In this document: piece by piece, positions 1-9,694 of the stretch
How the letters are laid out: every line of letters starts with the position of its first letter
How positions within the stretch are numbered: position 1 is the stretch's first letter
Source: Rhizobacter sp.
Lineage (GTDB): Bacteria; Pseudomonadota; Gammaproteobacteria; Burkholderiales; Burkholderiaceae_C
DNA: 24,852 nt
Assembly: GCA_025360945.1 (NCBI GenBank)
Contig: JANYBE010000672.1
Location: 1-24,852 of the forward strand
Reading direction: 5' to 3'
The notes under the pieces: model-generated
The model's database searches: none
Told to the model about the DNA's origin: nothing
Seen by the model: only the letters and a program-made list of their open reading frames with translations
Made by a program: the position numbers and the translations under genes

Positions 1-1
1 A

Positions 2-517
2 CCCGAGCGCGTGCTCGACCAGCCGCTGATCGAGAAGCTGGTCGATGTCATGCGTGGCGTCGTGCAGACCGGCACCGGCACCGCCGTGCGCACCGAGTTC
101 GGCGTGCGCGGTGACCTCGCCGGCAAGACCGGCACGACGCAAAACAACACCGACGGCTGGTTCATGCTGATGAGCCCGAAGCTCGTTGCCGGCGCGTGGG
201 TTGGCTTCAACGACCCGCGCGTGACGATGCGTGGCAACTACTGGGGCCAGGGCGGGCACAACGCGTTGCGGCTGGTCGGATCGTTCTTCCAGCAGGGGCA
301 GAAGGCTGGGCTGATCGATACGCAGGCGGTGTTTCCGCAGGTCACGCGCGATGAGCCGGTGGCCGCAGAGCCCGAGCCTGCTCCAGATGCCCCGACCGAC
401 ACGCCGAGCACGCCGGCCTCTGCGCCGCCGTCGCTGTTCCCTTCGCTGCGCGTCGTGCCGACGCCTGCCGCGGCCGCGGCCGAGCGCCAGATGCAGGACC
501 AGGCACGCGGGCGCTGA
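2..517 (+). CDS. mrcA: Penicillin-binding protein 1A, C-terminal part (partial at left edge)
   Basis: This is the C-terminal 171 codons of a class A (bifunctional) penicillin-binding protein, which polymerises and cross-links peptidoglycan in the periplasm; the reading frame is open to the left edge. The transpeptidase KTGT box is visible at bases 125-136 (AGKTGTTQNNTDGWF), followed by the conserved VAGAWVGFNDP segment that normally follows the active site in PBP1A. The last 50 or so residues are a Pro/Ala/Glu-rich, low-complexity tail, as is common in proteobacterial PBP1A. The glycosyltransferase domain and the SxxK and SxN motifs lie outside the window. A GTG at base 11 is in frame but internal and is not a start. 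The family call is firm; 1A rather than another class A paralogue is inferred from the tail and the KTGT context. Confidence 0.9.
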   Translation, partial: PERVLDQPLIEKLVDVMRGVVQTGTGTAVRTEFGVRGDLAGKTGTTQNNTDGWFMLMSPKLVAGAWVGFNDPRVTMRGNYWGQGGHNALRLVGSFFQQGQKAGLIDTQAVFPQVTRDEPVAAEPEPAPDAPTDTPSTPASAPPSLFPSLRVVPTPAAAAAERQMQDQARGR

Positions 518-566
518 AGCGCGTATGGCAAAAGGATCCGGTTCAACCTAACCCGGAGCGCGATCC

Positions 567-1187
567 ATGAAGAACTCGCTCATCGCCAGCCTTGCTGTGC
601 GGTGCTCGATCGCGCTGGCGCTGGCGCAGGCGCTGGCGACGACGCAGCGCCTGCGTGGCAGCGTCAAATCCTTCGAGTGGCAATACGCTCGTGCTCGCCG
701 AGCGCAGCGGCGAGACAATCACGCTCGCACTCGCACTCGCACTCGCACTCGCCGACAATTTCAGCGTCACCGAGGTCGTGACGATTGAGCCGGCGGCGCT
801 GCGCCCACAAAGCTTCCGGGACCGCCGCGGTGCCGGGGGTCGACGGCACGCTGAGCGCGCTTGAGGTGCTGGTCTTTCCCGAGGCCGCACGCGACAGCGG
901 CGAGGGCCACTACCTCTGGGTCCTGCAACCCAGTAGCACGATGACCAACGCTACCGTCGCCGAGCTCGCGGCGACGCCGCAGGGTCGCAGCGTGGAGCAG
1001 CGCTACAAGGATGGCGAGAAGACTGTGATCGTGCCCGACGACGTGCCGATCGTGACCTTTAAACCCGGTGACCGCGCACCTGCTCGTCCCTGGCGCCAAG
1101 ATGATGGTCACGGCGCAGCTGCGCGATGGCAAGCCAACCGCGCTGCGCGCGCTCGCCGGGCGCGGCGGTTTCGCCCCGCCTATGTAG
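567..1187 (+). pseudogene. Small secreted protein gene broken by three frameshifts
   Basis: One coherent protein can be read only by changing frame three times. It starts at ATG 567 with a signal-peptide-like segment and RLRGSVKSFE in frame. A surplus t at 678 moves it to the frame reading GNTLVLAERSGETITLAL. After SF at about 816, a net +1 shift leads to GTAAVPGVDGTLSALEVLVF and GEGHYLWVLQPSSTMTNATV. A surplus c near 1079 then moves it to LLVPGAKMMVTAQLRDGKP, ending at TAG 1185-1187. From memory, similar secreted proteins of roughly 190-200 residues with an RG-V-x-x-x-GNTLVV start and a GEGHYxWxLxPxSTMTNATV core occur in Burkholderiales and Rhizobiales; their function is not known to me. The disruption could be true decay or read errors, but neighbouring genes are intact. 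A hexamer tract at 724-747 lies inside it. Confidence 0.75.
724..747 (+). repeat. Hexanucleotide tandem repeat, ctcgca x 4
   Basis: Four perfect tandem copies of ctcgca, followed by a near copy (ctcgcc). In the relevant frame they encode an (LA)n run in the broken secreted-protein gene, where I expect only about one LA pair before DNF. The tract is therefore probably an expansion by replication slippage. Because the unit is 6 bp, changes in copy number would not by themselves shift the frame. Confidence 0.85.
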
Positions 1188-1218
1188 CGCGGCTGGCGCC
1201 GGGTGCTGCGCCTTCTGT

Positions 1219-2055
1219 TCAGGGCGCGGCCAGAAACAGCGCCGGGTCCACCAGCGCGCGATTTAGGCTCACCGACCAGTGCAGATGCGGCCCGGTTGCC
1301 CGGCCGGTCGCGCCGACCGCACCGAGGACTGCGCCGGTGGCGACCTCGTCACCAACCTTCACGTTGATGGCCGAGAGATGGCAATACATTGTCAGCAGCC
1401 CGGAACCGTGGTCCAGCCACACGGTGTTGCCGTTGAAGAAGTAGTTGCCGGTGTCGATTACGTGGCCCGCGGCCGGCGCGACGACCGGGGTGCCGAGTGC
1501 CGCCGCGATGTCCATGCCGCTGTGCGGATTGCGTGACTGGCCATTGAATATGCGCCGCAAGCCGAACGAGCTCGAGCGCGGGCCGGGCGTGGGTTGACGC
1601 AGCAACAAGGTCGCCGGCAAGGACTCGCTGAATGTCGCGGTCACGTCCGCGAGATGCGTGCGCTCGCGCTCGTAGCGCGCGAGATCGTCCTTGGACAGAT
1701 CGACCTGGCCGGGCGCGACGTTTAGGCGCTGCTCCTTGTAGCGAAACGGCTTGATCGTGAAGGGCACGACGCTGGGCGCGCCATCGCCGCGTTGGACTGT
1801 CACGTGAGCGCTGCCGGGCGCAGCGCTGAGCGCAATGCCGACCACCGCAGTCCACTGCTTGCCCTCGGGCACCACCAGCACCGGAACGCCGTTGAAGCTG
1901 ACGTCGGGCGCTCTGGCCGCGGCGCCGAGCGCGATGCGCGCGAGACCTCCCGGCGCCAGGCGTTGTTGCGGAAGATCGGTGGCGCCGGCGGACGCCGCGG
2001 CCAAACACAGGATCGCACCGCAGAATGCTCGTGTGAAGGAGATGACCTGCGACAT
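1219..2055 (-). CDS. M23-family (LytM-type) metallopeptidase, exported
   Basis: The product is a 278-residue exported peptidase of the M23 family, whose members cut peptide cross-links in peptidoglycan or act as degenerate activators of amidases. A signal peptide covers about residues 1-25 (hydrophobic FCGAILCLAAASAGA). A beta-rich N-terminal region covers about 30-110. The M23 domain is C-terminal: SFGLRRIFNG near 163, zinc ligands His178 and Asp182 in HSGMD, His226 in YCHLS, and His257/His259 in TGPHLHW. All catalytic residues are present, so it is probably active. I chose the ATG at 2055 because it opens directly into the signal peptide; the open frame runs 51 codons further upstream without export features. 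It converges on the broken gene at 567-1187 and diverges from the oxygenase gene at 2189. Confidence 0.88.
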   Translation of the reverse strand: MSQVISFTRAFCGAILCLAAASAGATDLPQQRLAPGGLARIALGAAARAPDVSFNGVPVLVVPEGKQWTAVVGIALSAAPGSAHVTVQRGDGAPSVVPFTIKPFRYKEQRLNVAPGQVDLSKDDLARYERERTHLADVTATFSESLPATLLLRQPTPGPRSSSFGLRRIFNGQSRNPHSGMDIAAALGTPVVAPAAGHVIDTGNYFFNGNTVWLDHGSGLLTMYCHLSAINVKVGDEVATGAVLGAVGATGRATGPHLHWSVSLNRALVDPALFLAAP

Positions 2056-2188
2056 GCCCTCGAGTGTTACACGCCCCAGCGCAGCGCCGCCGTGTGCAAC
2101 GGTGCGTCCCACAGCGCGGGCGTTGCGGCATCGACCGCGCAGCCGAGGCCATTCAGCGGACAATCGGCTGACGGCAAGGAGTGCTCGC

Positions 2189-3034
2189 ATGGCCCAACTG
2201 AGCTCCACTGAGATTGCGCACTACGCGTCCGAAGGCTGGCTGATCCCGCAGTTCCGATTGCCCGCCGCGCAGACCGACGCGATGCGCGACGCGCTCGACG
2301 CGCTGATCGCCGCGAACCCCGGGGTGCGCCCCGAGAAGCTCGTCTCTGCGCACATTGAAGGCGACAACGGCGAGGGTGTTCGCGGTAGCGCGAAGTTCCT
2401 CGAACTCGCGCGCGACCCGCAGATCGTCCAGCTGGTCTCGGGTCTGATCGGCGAGGACGTGATCCTGTGGGGCTGTCACGTATTTTGCAAACCCGCCGGC
2501 GTGGGCTTTGAGACGCCGTGGCATCAGGATGGCCACTACTGGCCGATCCGCCCCCTCGCGAACTGCACCGTGTGGGTTGCGCTCGAACCCTCGACGCGTG
2601 CGAACGGCTGCCTACGCGTAATCCCACGTTCACACCGTGCGCAACGGTTGCACGAGCATCTGCACGAAGACCGCGACGATCTGACGCTGAATCAGCGAAT
2701 GGCGCCCGGAACCTTCGAAGAAGCGGACGCCGTCGATTTGGAGCTGCAGCCCGGCCAGATGTCCCTGCACGAGGTCTACATGATCCACGGCGCCGCGGCC
2801 AACACCTCGCAGCAGCGCCGCACTGGCGTGGCACTGCGCTACATGCCAGCGAGCTCCGTGTTCGAGCGCGACCTGCACCCCGCGCACGGCAAGACCGGCG
2901 TGGCGGTGGACTTCGCCAAGCGCCCTCTGTGGCTACTGAGAGGCGTGGACCGCAGCGGGCGCAACGACTTCGAGATCGGCCACCGCCGCGCGGCATTCAC
3001 CATCCAGAGGATGATCAATCCGGACAGCACGTAG
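2189..3034 (+). CDS. Phytanoyl-CoA dioxygenase (PhyH) family oxygenase
   Basis: A 281-residue cytosolic protein of the PhyH family, non-haem Fe(II)/2-oxoglutarate-dependent oxygenases that hydroxylate varied small molecules. The iron triad is visible: His112 and Asp114 in WHQDGHYW, and His200 in MIHGAAANTS. A basic cluster (RRTGVALRYMP, residues 210-220) is placed to bind 2-oxoglutarate. The N-terminal HYASEGWLIP is typical of the family. The ATG at 2189 is supported by an aagga Shine-Dalgarno at 2176-2180 with 8-nt spacing. It stands alone, divergent from the M23 peptidase and convergent with the M16 peptidase, so context gives no substrate. PhyH proteins are too diverse to name the reaction from sequence alone. 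Confidence 0.88.
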   Translation: MAQLSSTEIAHYASEGWLIPQFRLPAAQTDAMRDALDALIAANPGVRPEKLVSAHIEGDNGEGVRGSAKFLELARDPQIVQLVSGLIGEDVILWGCHVFCKPAGVGFETPWHQDGHYWPIRPLANCTVWVALEPSTRANGCLRVIPRSHRAQRLHEHLHEDRDDLTLNQRMAPGTFEEADAVDLELQPGQMSLHEVYMIHGAAANTSQQRRTGVALRYMPASSVFERDLHPAHGKTGVAVDFAKRPLWLLRGVDRSGRNDFEIGHRRAAFTIQRMINPDST

Positions 3035-3155
3035 AACGTTGTCCCAAGCCCGCGCCCTGTCCAGTCGTCGCGATGATGCCGAAGAGTTGCGGCACCGAGG
3101 CCGGAATTCCATCGACGATGAGTAGCCTGGGTGCTGCGCGGCTGAACGCCCAAGT

Positions 3156-4417
3156 TCAGGAGGCCGTGAGATCTCGGCGCCAGGCGTCGAGCGCGGACAG
3201 GTCCGCGCCCATGCCACGCGGCAGACGCCCGGCGAGCGCCACCGTCGGCCCGGCGTCGAGCATGCGTTCAAAGACCGCGCGCACCTGGCGTGCACTGACT
3301 GCAGTCATATGCGCTGCGAGCTCGGTGCGCGGGCGAATGCGACCGAACGCGAACAGGTCCTGCGCCGCGTCCTCGAGTCGCCGCGATGGGCGCTCGTGGG
3401 CCTGCAGCCGGCGCACCAGAATCTGGTTGCGTGCGCGCTCCAGGCCGACGCGGTCGGTTGCGCGCGAGTGAGCGACGAGCAGCTTGCCAACTTCGTCGAA
3501 GAACTCGCCCACGTGCTCCGGCATCAGCGAGGCCTCGATCACGAACAGCCCCCAGCGATCGGCCACGTCGGCCGAGCATGCGGTGTAGTAGGCGAGCCCG
3601 CGGCGCTCGCGGATCTCGTGCATCAGCGGCGAGCTCATGCCCTCGCCGAACAGTGCCGCCGCGACAACGGCGGCGTGGTGGGCACCCTGCAGCGCCGGGA
3701 TCGGGAACCCCAGCATCACGTGGCTCTGGCTGCTGCCGGCCTGGCGCTTAGCATGCATGCCGCCGACGTACGACGGTGCGGCCATCGCGTTCTCGGTCCC
3801 GCGCGGCATCGCAGCGAACGCGGCGCGGACCTCGGCGACGATCGCCGCCGGCGCGATGTCGCCGGCCACGCCGACAACGACGTTGGCACCGGTGTACTGG
3901 CGCTGCACATAGCCGAGCAGCTCGTCGCGCGTGAAGCGCTCGATGTTTCGGCGCGTGCCGATTACCGGCTGCGCCAGCGGATGGGCGCCGAAGCAGGTCT
4001 TGTCGAAGAGCTTGAACGCCGTCGAGACAGGATCGTCCTCGTCCTCGACAAACTCCTGCAGGATCACCTGGCGCTCGCGTTCCAGCTCGTCGACGGGAAA
4101 GGTGCTGTGGCGCACGATGTCGCCTAGCATGCGCACGAAGGTCCCGGCGTGTTGCGCAAGGCCGGTCATGTGGTACGCCGTGTGGTCTTTGTCGGTGTGC
4201 GCATTGACCTGCGCGCCGAGCCGCTCGGCATCGAGGTTGAGGCGATGCGCGTCACGCGCATGCGTGCCCTTGAACGCCATGTGCTCGACCACGTGGCTGA
4301 TGCCGTTCAGCCGCGCGCTCTCGTTGCGGCTGCCGGTGCGCACGAACACGCTGACGCTCGCGCTCGCGGAATGCGGGAGGCGGATGGTGACGACACGCAC
4401 GCCGTTGGGCAGCGCGG

Positions 4418-4430
<13 letters not shown>
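3156..4430 (-). CDS. M16-family (pitrilysin / MPP-beta-like) zinc peptidase
   Basis: The product has 424 residues and belongs to the inverzincin M16 family, related to the beta subunit of mitochondrial processing peptidase. The inverted zinc motif HVVEH is at residues 46-50 (His46 and His50 as ligands, Glu49 as catalytic base), and the third ligand is Glu126 in QVILQE, 76 residues downstream as expected. A second M16-like domain follows (RERRGLAYY near residue 277, typical of the substrate-binding R/Y region). There is no signal peptide, so it is likely cytosolic. The start codon at 4430 lies inside the end of glnS (13-nt overlap), so the two are almost certainly co-transcribed and coupled. 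Only one M16 gene is present here; many bacteria encode a catalytic/non-catalytic pair. Confidence 0.92.
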
Positions 4431-6214
<1,784 letters not shown>

Positions 6215-6247
6215 TGGATGATTCTATCGACGCACCCCAGCAACTTC

Positions 6248-6278
6248 TCTTTACGTGCGCGTGCCGGCCCGGCGTCAA
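6248..6278 (-). promoter_or_regulatory. Possible glnS promoter
   Basis: On the minus strand TTGACG (6278-6273) is followed after 19 nt by TAAAGA (6253-6248), about 33 nt before the glnS ATG. The spacing is longer than the usual 17 nt, and a better -10 (TAGAAT) slightly downstream has no good -35 partner. This is a weak candidate only. Confidence 0.28.
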
Positions 6279-6347
6279 CGCGCGCGGGGGTGCGGCGCGT
6301 TGGAGGCACATCCGAGCCTCGTCTGTGGCCTGCCGAAGGAGAGCAAG

Positions 6348-6692
6348 ATGAACAAATCCATCGTTCTCGCGTTGATCGCCAGCGCCGCCGCGCTCGCCAC
6401 GGTACCGGCGCATGCCGGCAACGTCTCGTGGTCGGTCGGCGTCAACCTGCCCGGCATCGTGTTGCCGGTGCCGCCCGTGTTCGTGTCCGCACCGGTGCCC
6501 GTGTACGCACCGGAGCGGGTGTACCTCCAGGCGCAGCCGGCCTGTGCACCGGAGTACGTGTACTACCGGCGCGTGCCGGCCTACGTGCGGCCAGTCTCCG
6601 TGGTGTACCCGCGCTACTACCCGCGCTACTACCAGCCGTACTGGCATCGCGACCACGACCACTGGGAGGGTCGGGGCTGGCACCGCGACTGA
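6348..6692 (+). CDS. Small exported Tyr/Pro/Val-rich envelope protein
   Basis: A 114-residue protein with a clear cleavable signal peptide (MNKSIVLALIASAAALA, cleavage expected after PAHA). The mature part is rich in Val, Pro and Tyr, with repeated PVPPVF/PVPVYAP elements, a YPRYYPRYY run near residues 86-94 and a His/Asp/Trp-rich end (WHRDHDHWEGRGWHRD) that could bind metal, though that is inference. An aagga Shine-Dalgarno at 6336-6340 with 7-nt spacing fixes the ATG. Proteins of this look (PXPV repeat, WHRDHDHWEG end) are common next to small lipoproteins in Burkholderiales, but I know no function. It precedes the glycine-zipper protein gene on the same strand. Confidence 0.82.
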   Translation: MNKSIVLALIASAAALATVPAHAGNVSWSVGVNLPGIVLPVPPVFVSAPVPVYAPERVYLQAQPACAPEYVYYRRVPAYVRPVSVVYPRYYPRYYQPYWHRDHDHWEGRGWHRD

Positions 6693-6780
6693 GCCGGATC
6701 TGTCGGAGCTGGCCTACGCGCTGACGGCCAGCGATCCGATGTCCGTAGCAAGCAGTCTGTCGAACAATCAGCAACAGAAG

Positions 6781-6798
6781 GCGCGCTCTCCAGCGCGC
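6781..6798 (+). other. 7-bp GC hairpin upstream of the glycine-zipper gene
   Basis: gcgcgct (6781-6787), loop ctcc, agcgcgc (6792-6798): a perfect 7-bp inverted repeat ending 7 nt before the gaagga Shine-Dalgarno of the next gene. It lacks a T-run, so it does not look like a strong intrinsic terminator. It may be an mRNA stability or translation-modulating hairpin. Confidence 0.45.
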
Positions 6799-6819
6799 TG
6801 CCATCGAAGGAACTTCATC

Positions 6820-7290
6820 ATGTTGCCCATGCGCCGCCCCCTGTCTACCGTCCTGAGCGCCAGCGCGCTGGCTTTCATGACCGCCTGTGCCGTGCCCGTG
6901 CGCGAAGAGCGTGTGGTCTACCAGACGGCGCCGGCGACCCGGCCGGTACCGGTCTATGCCGAATACGGGCGGGTCGAGAACATCGGCTATATCCAGGTCT
7001 CGCAGCGGCCAAGTGGCGCGGGCGCGGTGCTGGGTGCGGTGATCGGCGGCGTGATCGGCCACCAGCTCGGCGGCGGCACTGGCAATGCGCTGGCCACCGG
7101 CGCGGGTGTGATCGGCGGCGCAGTCGCCGGTAACGCGATTGAAGGTCGCAACCGGCGCGACGACGAGGTCTATCGTGTTCAGGTGCGCTTCGACAACGGC
7201 AACGTTCGCGACTTCGACTTCCAGCGCATCGACGACCTGCGCACCGGCGACCGGGTCAAGTTTGAAGACGGTCAGCTGCACCGGATGTGA
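6820..7290 (+). CDS. Glycine-zipper 2TM-domain outer-membrane lipoprotein (SlyB/YmgG type)
   Basis: A 156-residue envelope protein. After a hydrophobic leader (STVLSASALAFMTACA) there is a plausible lipobox with the cysteine in MTAC, although Met at -3 is unusual. The glycine-zipper pair is obvious: GAVLGAVIGGVIGHQLGGG and ATGAGVIGGAVAGNAI (about residues 67-107). A basic/acidic C-terminal domain follows (YRVQVRFDNGN, FDFQRIDDLRTGDRVKFEDG), as in SlyB/rickettsial 17-kDa-type proteins. Such proteins sit in the outer membrane and affect envelope integrity. The ATG at 6820 has gaagga at 6806-6811 with 8-nt spacing; the ATG at 6829 is an alternative. Its stop is only 1 nt from the stop of the convergent 2TM-domain gene. 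Confidence 0.87.
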   Translation: MLPMRRPLSTVLSASALAFMTACAVPVREERVVYQTAPATRPVPVYAEYGRVENIGYIQVSQRPSGAGAVLGAVIGGVIGHQLGGGTGNALATGAGVIGGAVAGNAIEGRNRRDDEVYRVQVRFDNGNVRDFDFQRIDDLRTGDRVKFEDGQLHRM

Positions 7291-7291
7291 A

Positions 7292-7585
7292 CTAGCGTTC
7301 GCTCTGGCGAAGGTGTTCGATCTCGCGAGCCAGCATGCCTCGGCGAACGCCTTCGCCTTGCAGCGCGATGAAGGTCACGATCCCGTGGATCGCCAGGCCC
7401 AGGCCCCAGCCGAACAGCGGAAAGTGGGACCAGCGCGGTTCGCCGGTCACCGAATTCACCGTATACAGCGCGACGTTGACGACGACGAACACGAACACGT
7501 GGATCAGAAAGCCCATCTTGCGGCTCACGCGGCGGCGAGCGCGAGCTTCGATGCTGTCGTCGTAGGTTCTGTCGTGGCGGCTCAT
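7292..7585 (-). CDS. Stand-alone 2TM-domain membrane protein
   Basis: A 97-residue protein matching the 2TM domain family (PF13239). It has a basic N-terminal stretch EARARRRVSRKMGFLIHVFV, helix 1 at about residues 24-43 (IHVFVFVVVNVALYTVN), a short loop with WSHFPLFGWG, and helix 2 (LGLAIHGIVTFIAL), then a charged tail that may form a short coil. Two ATGs are in frame (7591 and 7585); cggag lies directly against the first but 6 nt from the second, so I take 7585. In many bacteria this domain is fused to or lies beside LytTR-type two-component genes, and here it follows a LytS/LytR-type pair on the same strand after 132 nt. The role is unknown. Confidence 0.85.
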   Translation of the reverse strand: MSRHDRTYDDSIEARARRRVSRKMGFLIHVFVFVVVNVALYTVNSVTGEPRWSHFPLFGWGLGLAIHGIVTFIALQGEGVRRGMLAREIEHLRQSER

Positions 7586-7700
7586 CGTCATCTCCGTTCG
7601 ATCTGCCGGATGTGGCAGTCATGAGCCAATAATGCGCGCGCGCATCACCTCCGGGGACAACGCTGCGATGAAGTGCAGATCGCGCTGACGAAGCGGTAAG

Positions 7701-7720
7701 GCCGCGGCGCCAAGCGCGGC
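7701..7720 (-). terminator. Weak hairpin after the response regulator gene
   Basis: On the minus strand, just past the stop of the LytTR regulator, gccgcg and cgcggc form a 6-bp stem around an 8-nt loop (7701-7720), followed by a short mixed tract and no T-run. It could slow transcription between the regulator and the 2TM gene, but it is not a convincing intrinsic terminator. Confidence 0.25.
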
Positions 7721-7723
7721 AGC

Positions 7724-8542
7724 TCACATTGCCTTGAACAAGTGCGCGTAGAGCCGGCTCGCGACCAGCTTGTCCTTGCTGCCGCGCAGCGTCAACTGCA
7801 CCTTGCCTGATTCGTCGCGCAGCGCGGTCGCGATCGCGTCCGCACGCACGACGGTGCCACGGTGGATCTGCCAGAAGCGCTGCGTGTCGAGTTGCGGCAG
7901 CAGCTCGCGCAGCGAAGTCCGGATCAGGTACTCGCGCTCGGCGGTGATCACGCGCACATACTTGTCGGCGGCCTCGAAGTACAGCACCTCGACGACCGGA
8001 ACCATGTGGATCGCGGCGCCGACGCTGGCCTGGATCACCGTGAGCAGCTGTGGCGCTGGCGCCGCGAGGCCCGGCGCGACCAGCAGGCTGCGCAGTTGCG
8101 CGAGCGTTGCTTCGATCGCCGCGGACGCGCCCGCTGCGGCAGGCTCGCGGCGCGACTTCAACGCCGACTGCGCGCGCGCACAGGTCTGCGCAAGTCGCTC
8201 GGGCTGCACCGGCTTGAGCACGTAGTCGACCGCGGCGTGCTCGAACGCCTGCAGTGCGTACTGGTCGTAGGCGGTCACGAACACGATCAGCGGCAACGGC
8301 ACGTTCGAATCGTCCGACCAGTCCTCGGCCAGTGCCTGCGCGGCTTCGAGCCCGGTCATGCCGGGCATGCGAATGTCAAGAAACACCACGTCGGGCCGCA
8401 AGGCCAGCGCCTGCTCGAGCGCCGCCGCACCGTGACCGACATTCGCGACGATGCGCAACTCGGGCCACGCGCGCGCGAGCTCGGCCTGCAAATTCGCGGC
8501 GAGCAGCGGTTCGTCTTCGGCGATCAGGGCAGTGGCGTTCAT
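7724..8542 (-). CDS. LytTR-family response regulator (AlgR/LytR type)
   Basis: A 272-residue DNA-binding response regulator. The receiver domain covers about residues 4-120: acidic pocket EDE at 9-11, phosphoacceptor Asp56 in VVFLDIRMPGMTG, Thr90 in FVTAYD and Lys110 in YVLKPV. A linker of about 40 residues follows. The C-terminal LytTR domain (about 165-272) shows VVEVLYFEAADKYVRVITAE, REYLIRTSLREL and FWQIHRGTVVR, the hallmark of regulators that bind paired direct repeats. Its ATG is 7 nt after the kinase stop codon, so kinase and regulator are one unit and very probably cognate. The regulated genes cannot be read from the sequence; the adjacent 2TM and DUF6622 genes are candidates. Confidence 0.94.
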   Translation of the reverse strand: MNATALIAEDEPLLAANLQAELARAWPELRIVANVGHGAAALEQALALRPDVVFLDIRMPGMTGLEAAQALAEDWSDDSNVPLPLIVFVTAYDQYALQAFEHAAVDYVLKPVQPERLAQTCARAQSALKSRREPAAAGASAAIEATLAQLRSLLVAPGLAAPAPQLLTVIQASVGAAIHMVPVVEVLYFEAADKYVRVITAEREYLIRTSLRELLPQLDTQRFWQIHRGTVVRADAIATALRDESGKVQLTLRGSKDKLVASRLYAHLFKAM

Positions 8543-8549
8543 CGCGTGT

Positions 8550-9662
8550 TCATTCGGTGGCGGTGAGCGGCAGCCGGATCGTCGCGAGAGTGCCGCCGTT
8601 CGCGTCGGGCGCGTTCTGCAGGGTCAGCGACGCGCGCTCGCCGTACAGCGTGGCGAGCCGCTCGCGCACCTGCACGAGGCCGAAGCGCGTGCCGTCGCTG
8701 GGCGCGTCGCACAGGCCTGCACCCGTGTCACGCACGCGCAGCACCAGCGTGTCGCCATCGCGTGCTGCGCTGACGCAGACGAGGCCGCCGGCCACGTTCG
8801 GCTCCAGCCCGTGCTTGATGCAGTTCTCGACCAACGGCTGCAGCAGCAGGGGGGGCACAGCCGTCGCGGCCAACTCGTCGGGCAGATCGAACTGCGTCTG
8901 CAAGCGCTCGCCCATCCGCACCTTCATCAGCGCGAGGTAGTCAGCGAGCCGCGTGAACTCGGCGGACAGCGGATGCTGCGACGCGCGCGAGGCGTTCAGC
9001 GTGGCGCGCAGGAAGGCGATTAGCCGGTCCAGCATCAGCTGCGCGCGTGGCGGATCCATCCCGATCAGCACGCGCAGGTTCGCCAGTGTGTTGAACAGCA
9101 TGTGCGGCTCGAGCTGCGACTCGAGCAGCTTGAGCTGGTGTTCGGCGGCCTGACGCTGGGCTGTCAATGCGGCGGCTTCGCGGTCGGCGATCATTCCGCG
9201 CGAATAGAAGTAGTACGTGATCGCGATCGCCGGCACCAGCGCGAGCAACAACAGCGACAGCGCCTCGCGCAGGTTGACGACGTCGAACAAGGTCGGCGAG
9301 CGTTCGCCGGTTAGCCAGTTTATGGTCGCCGTCCCGAGGCTGTAGCCGGCGCAACTGCCGACGACGACGACCGCGATCATCCACTGCCAGCCGGGCCATT
9401 CGTCGCCGTCGGCCGGTGCGACGGCGCCCGTGCGCACCCGCAGCCAGCGCGCGAGCAGCAGCCGACCGCTGTCGATCAGGAACCAGCACCACAGCGAGAT
9501 GCTCAGTCCGTAAGCCATCGTGTACCAGAAGCCCTGGCCACGCAGGATCCAGTAGCACAGACCGATCCCGACACCGAAGCCCGCACTGCGCAGCGCACGC
9601 AGCAGGTAGGGCGCGCGCAGGCGCGAGGGCGTCGCGCAGCTGGGATCGGCGCTTTGGGTCAT
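8550..9662 (-). CDS. LytS/YpdA-like sensor histidine kinase
   Basis: A 370-residue inner-membrane histidine kinase of the His_kinase (PF06580) type that partners LytTR regulators. Four hydrophobic helices lie at about residues 24-44, 48-70, 93-115 and 133-153, with no large periplasmic sensor domain. A short coiled stretch (REAAALTAQRQAAEHQLKLL) leads into the phosphoacceptor His187 in LESQLEPHMLFNTLANL. The ATPase domain has the N box with Asn280 in LVENCIKHGL, the G1 box DTGAGL at 312-317 and a G2-like FGLVQVRERL at 328-337. All motifs needed for activity are present. It lies 31 nt after the DUF6622-type gene and 7 nt before the regulator gene, all on the minus strand. Confidence 0.94.
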   Translation of the reverse strand: MTQSADPSCATPSRLRAPYLLRALRSAGFGVGIGLCYWILRGQGFWYTMAYGLSISLWCWFLIDSGRLLLARWLRVRTGAVAPADGDEWPGWQWMIAVVVVGSCAGYSLGTATINWLTGERSPTLFDVVNLREALSLLLLALVPAIAITYYFYSRGMIADREAAALTAQRQAAEHQLKLLESQLEPHMLFNTLANLRVLIGMDPPRAQLMLDRLIAFLRATLNASRASQHPLSAEFTRLADYLALMKVRMGERLQTQFDLPDELAATAVPPLLLQPLVENCIKHGLEPNVAGGLVCVSAARDGDTLVLRVRDTGAGLCDAPSDGTRFGLVQVRERLATLYGERASLTLQNAPDANGGTLATIRLPLTATE

Positions 9663-9694
9663 TGGCGTGGATTCTCGCCCAAGCCTCCGACAGC

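Noticed and set aside
1195..1212. ggcgc / gcgcc hairpin followed by ttctgttc as a terminator
   Set aside because: Only a 5-bp stem with an imperfect T-rich tract; too weak to call in GC-rich DNA.
2056..2208. Upstream extension of the M23 peptidase by 51 codons
   Set aside because: It lacks export features, overlaps the leader of the divergent oxygenase gene, and would bury the signal peptide.
3040..3135. Minus-strand reading PQLFGIIATTGQGAGLGQRS between the oxygenase and M16 genes
   Set aside because: It looks protein-like but is short, has no start or Shine-Dalgarno, and I cannot place it in a family; the other two frames are open as well.
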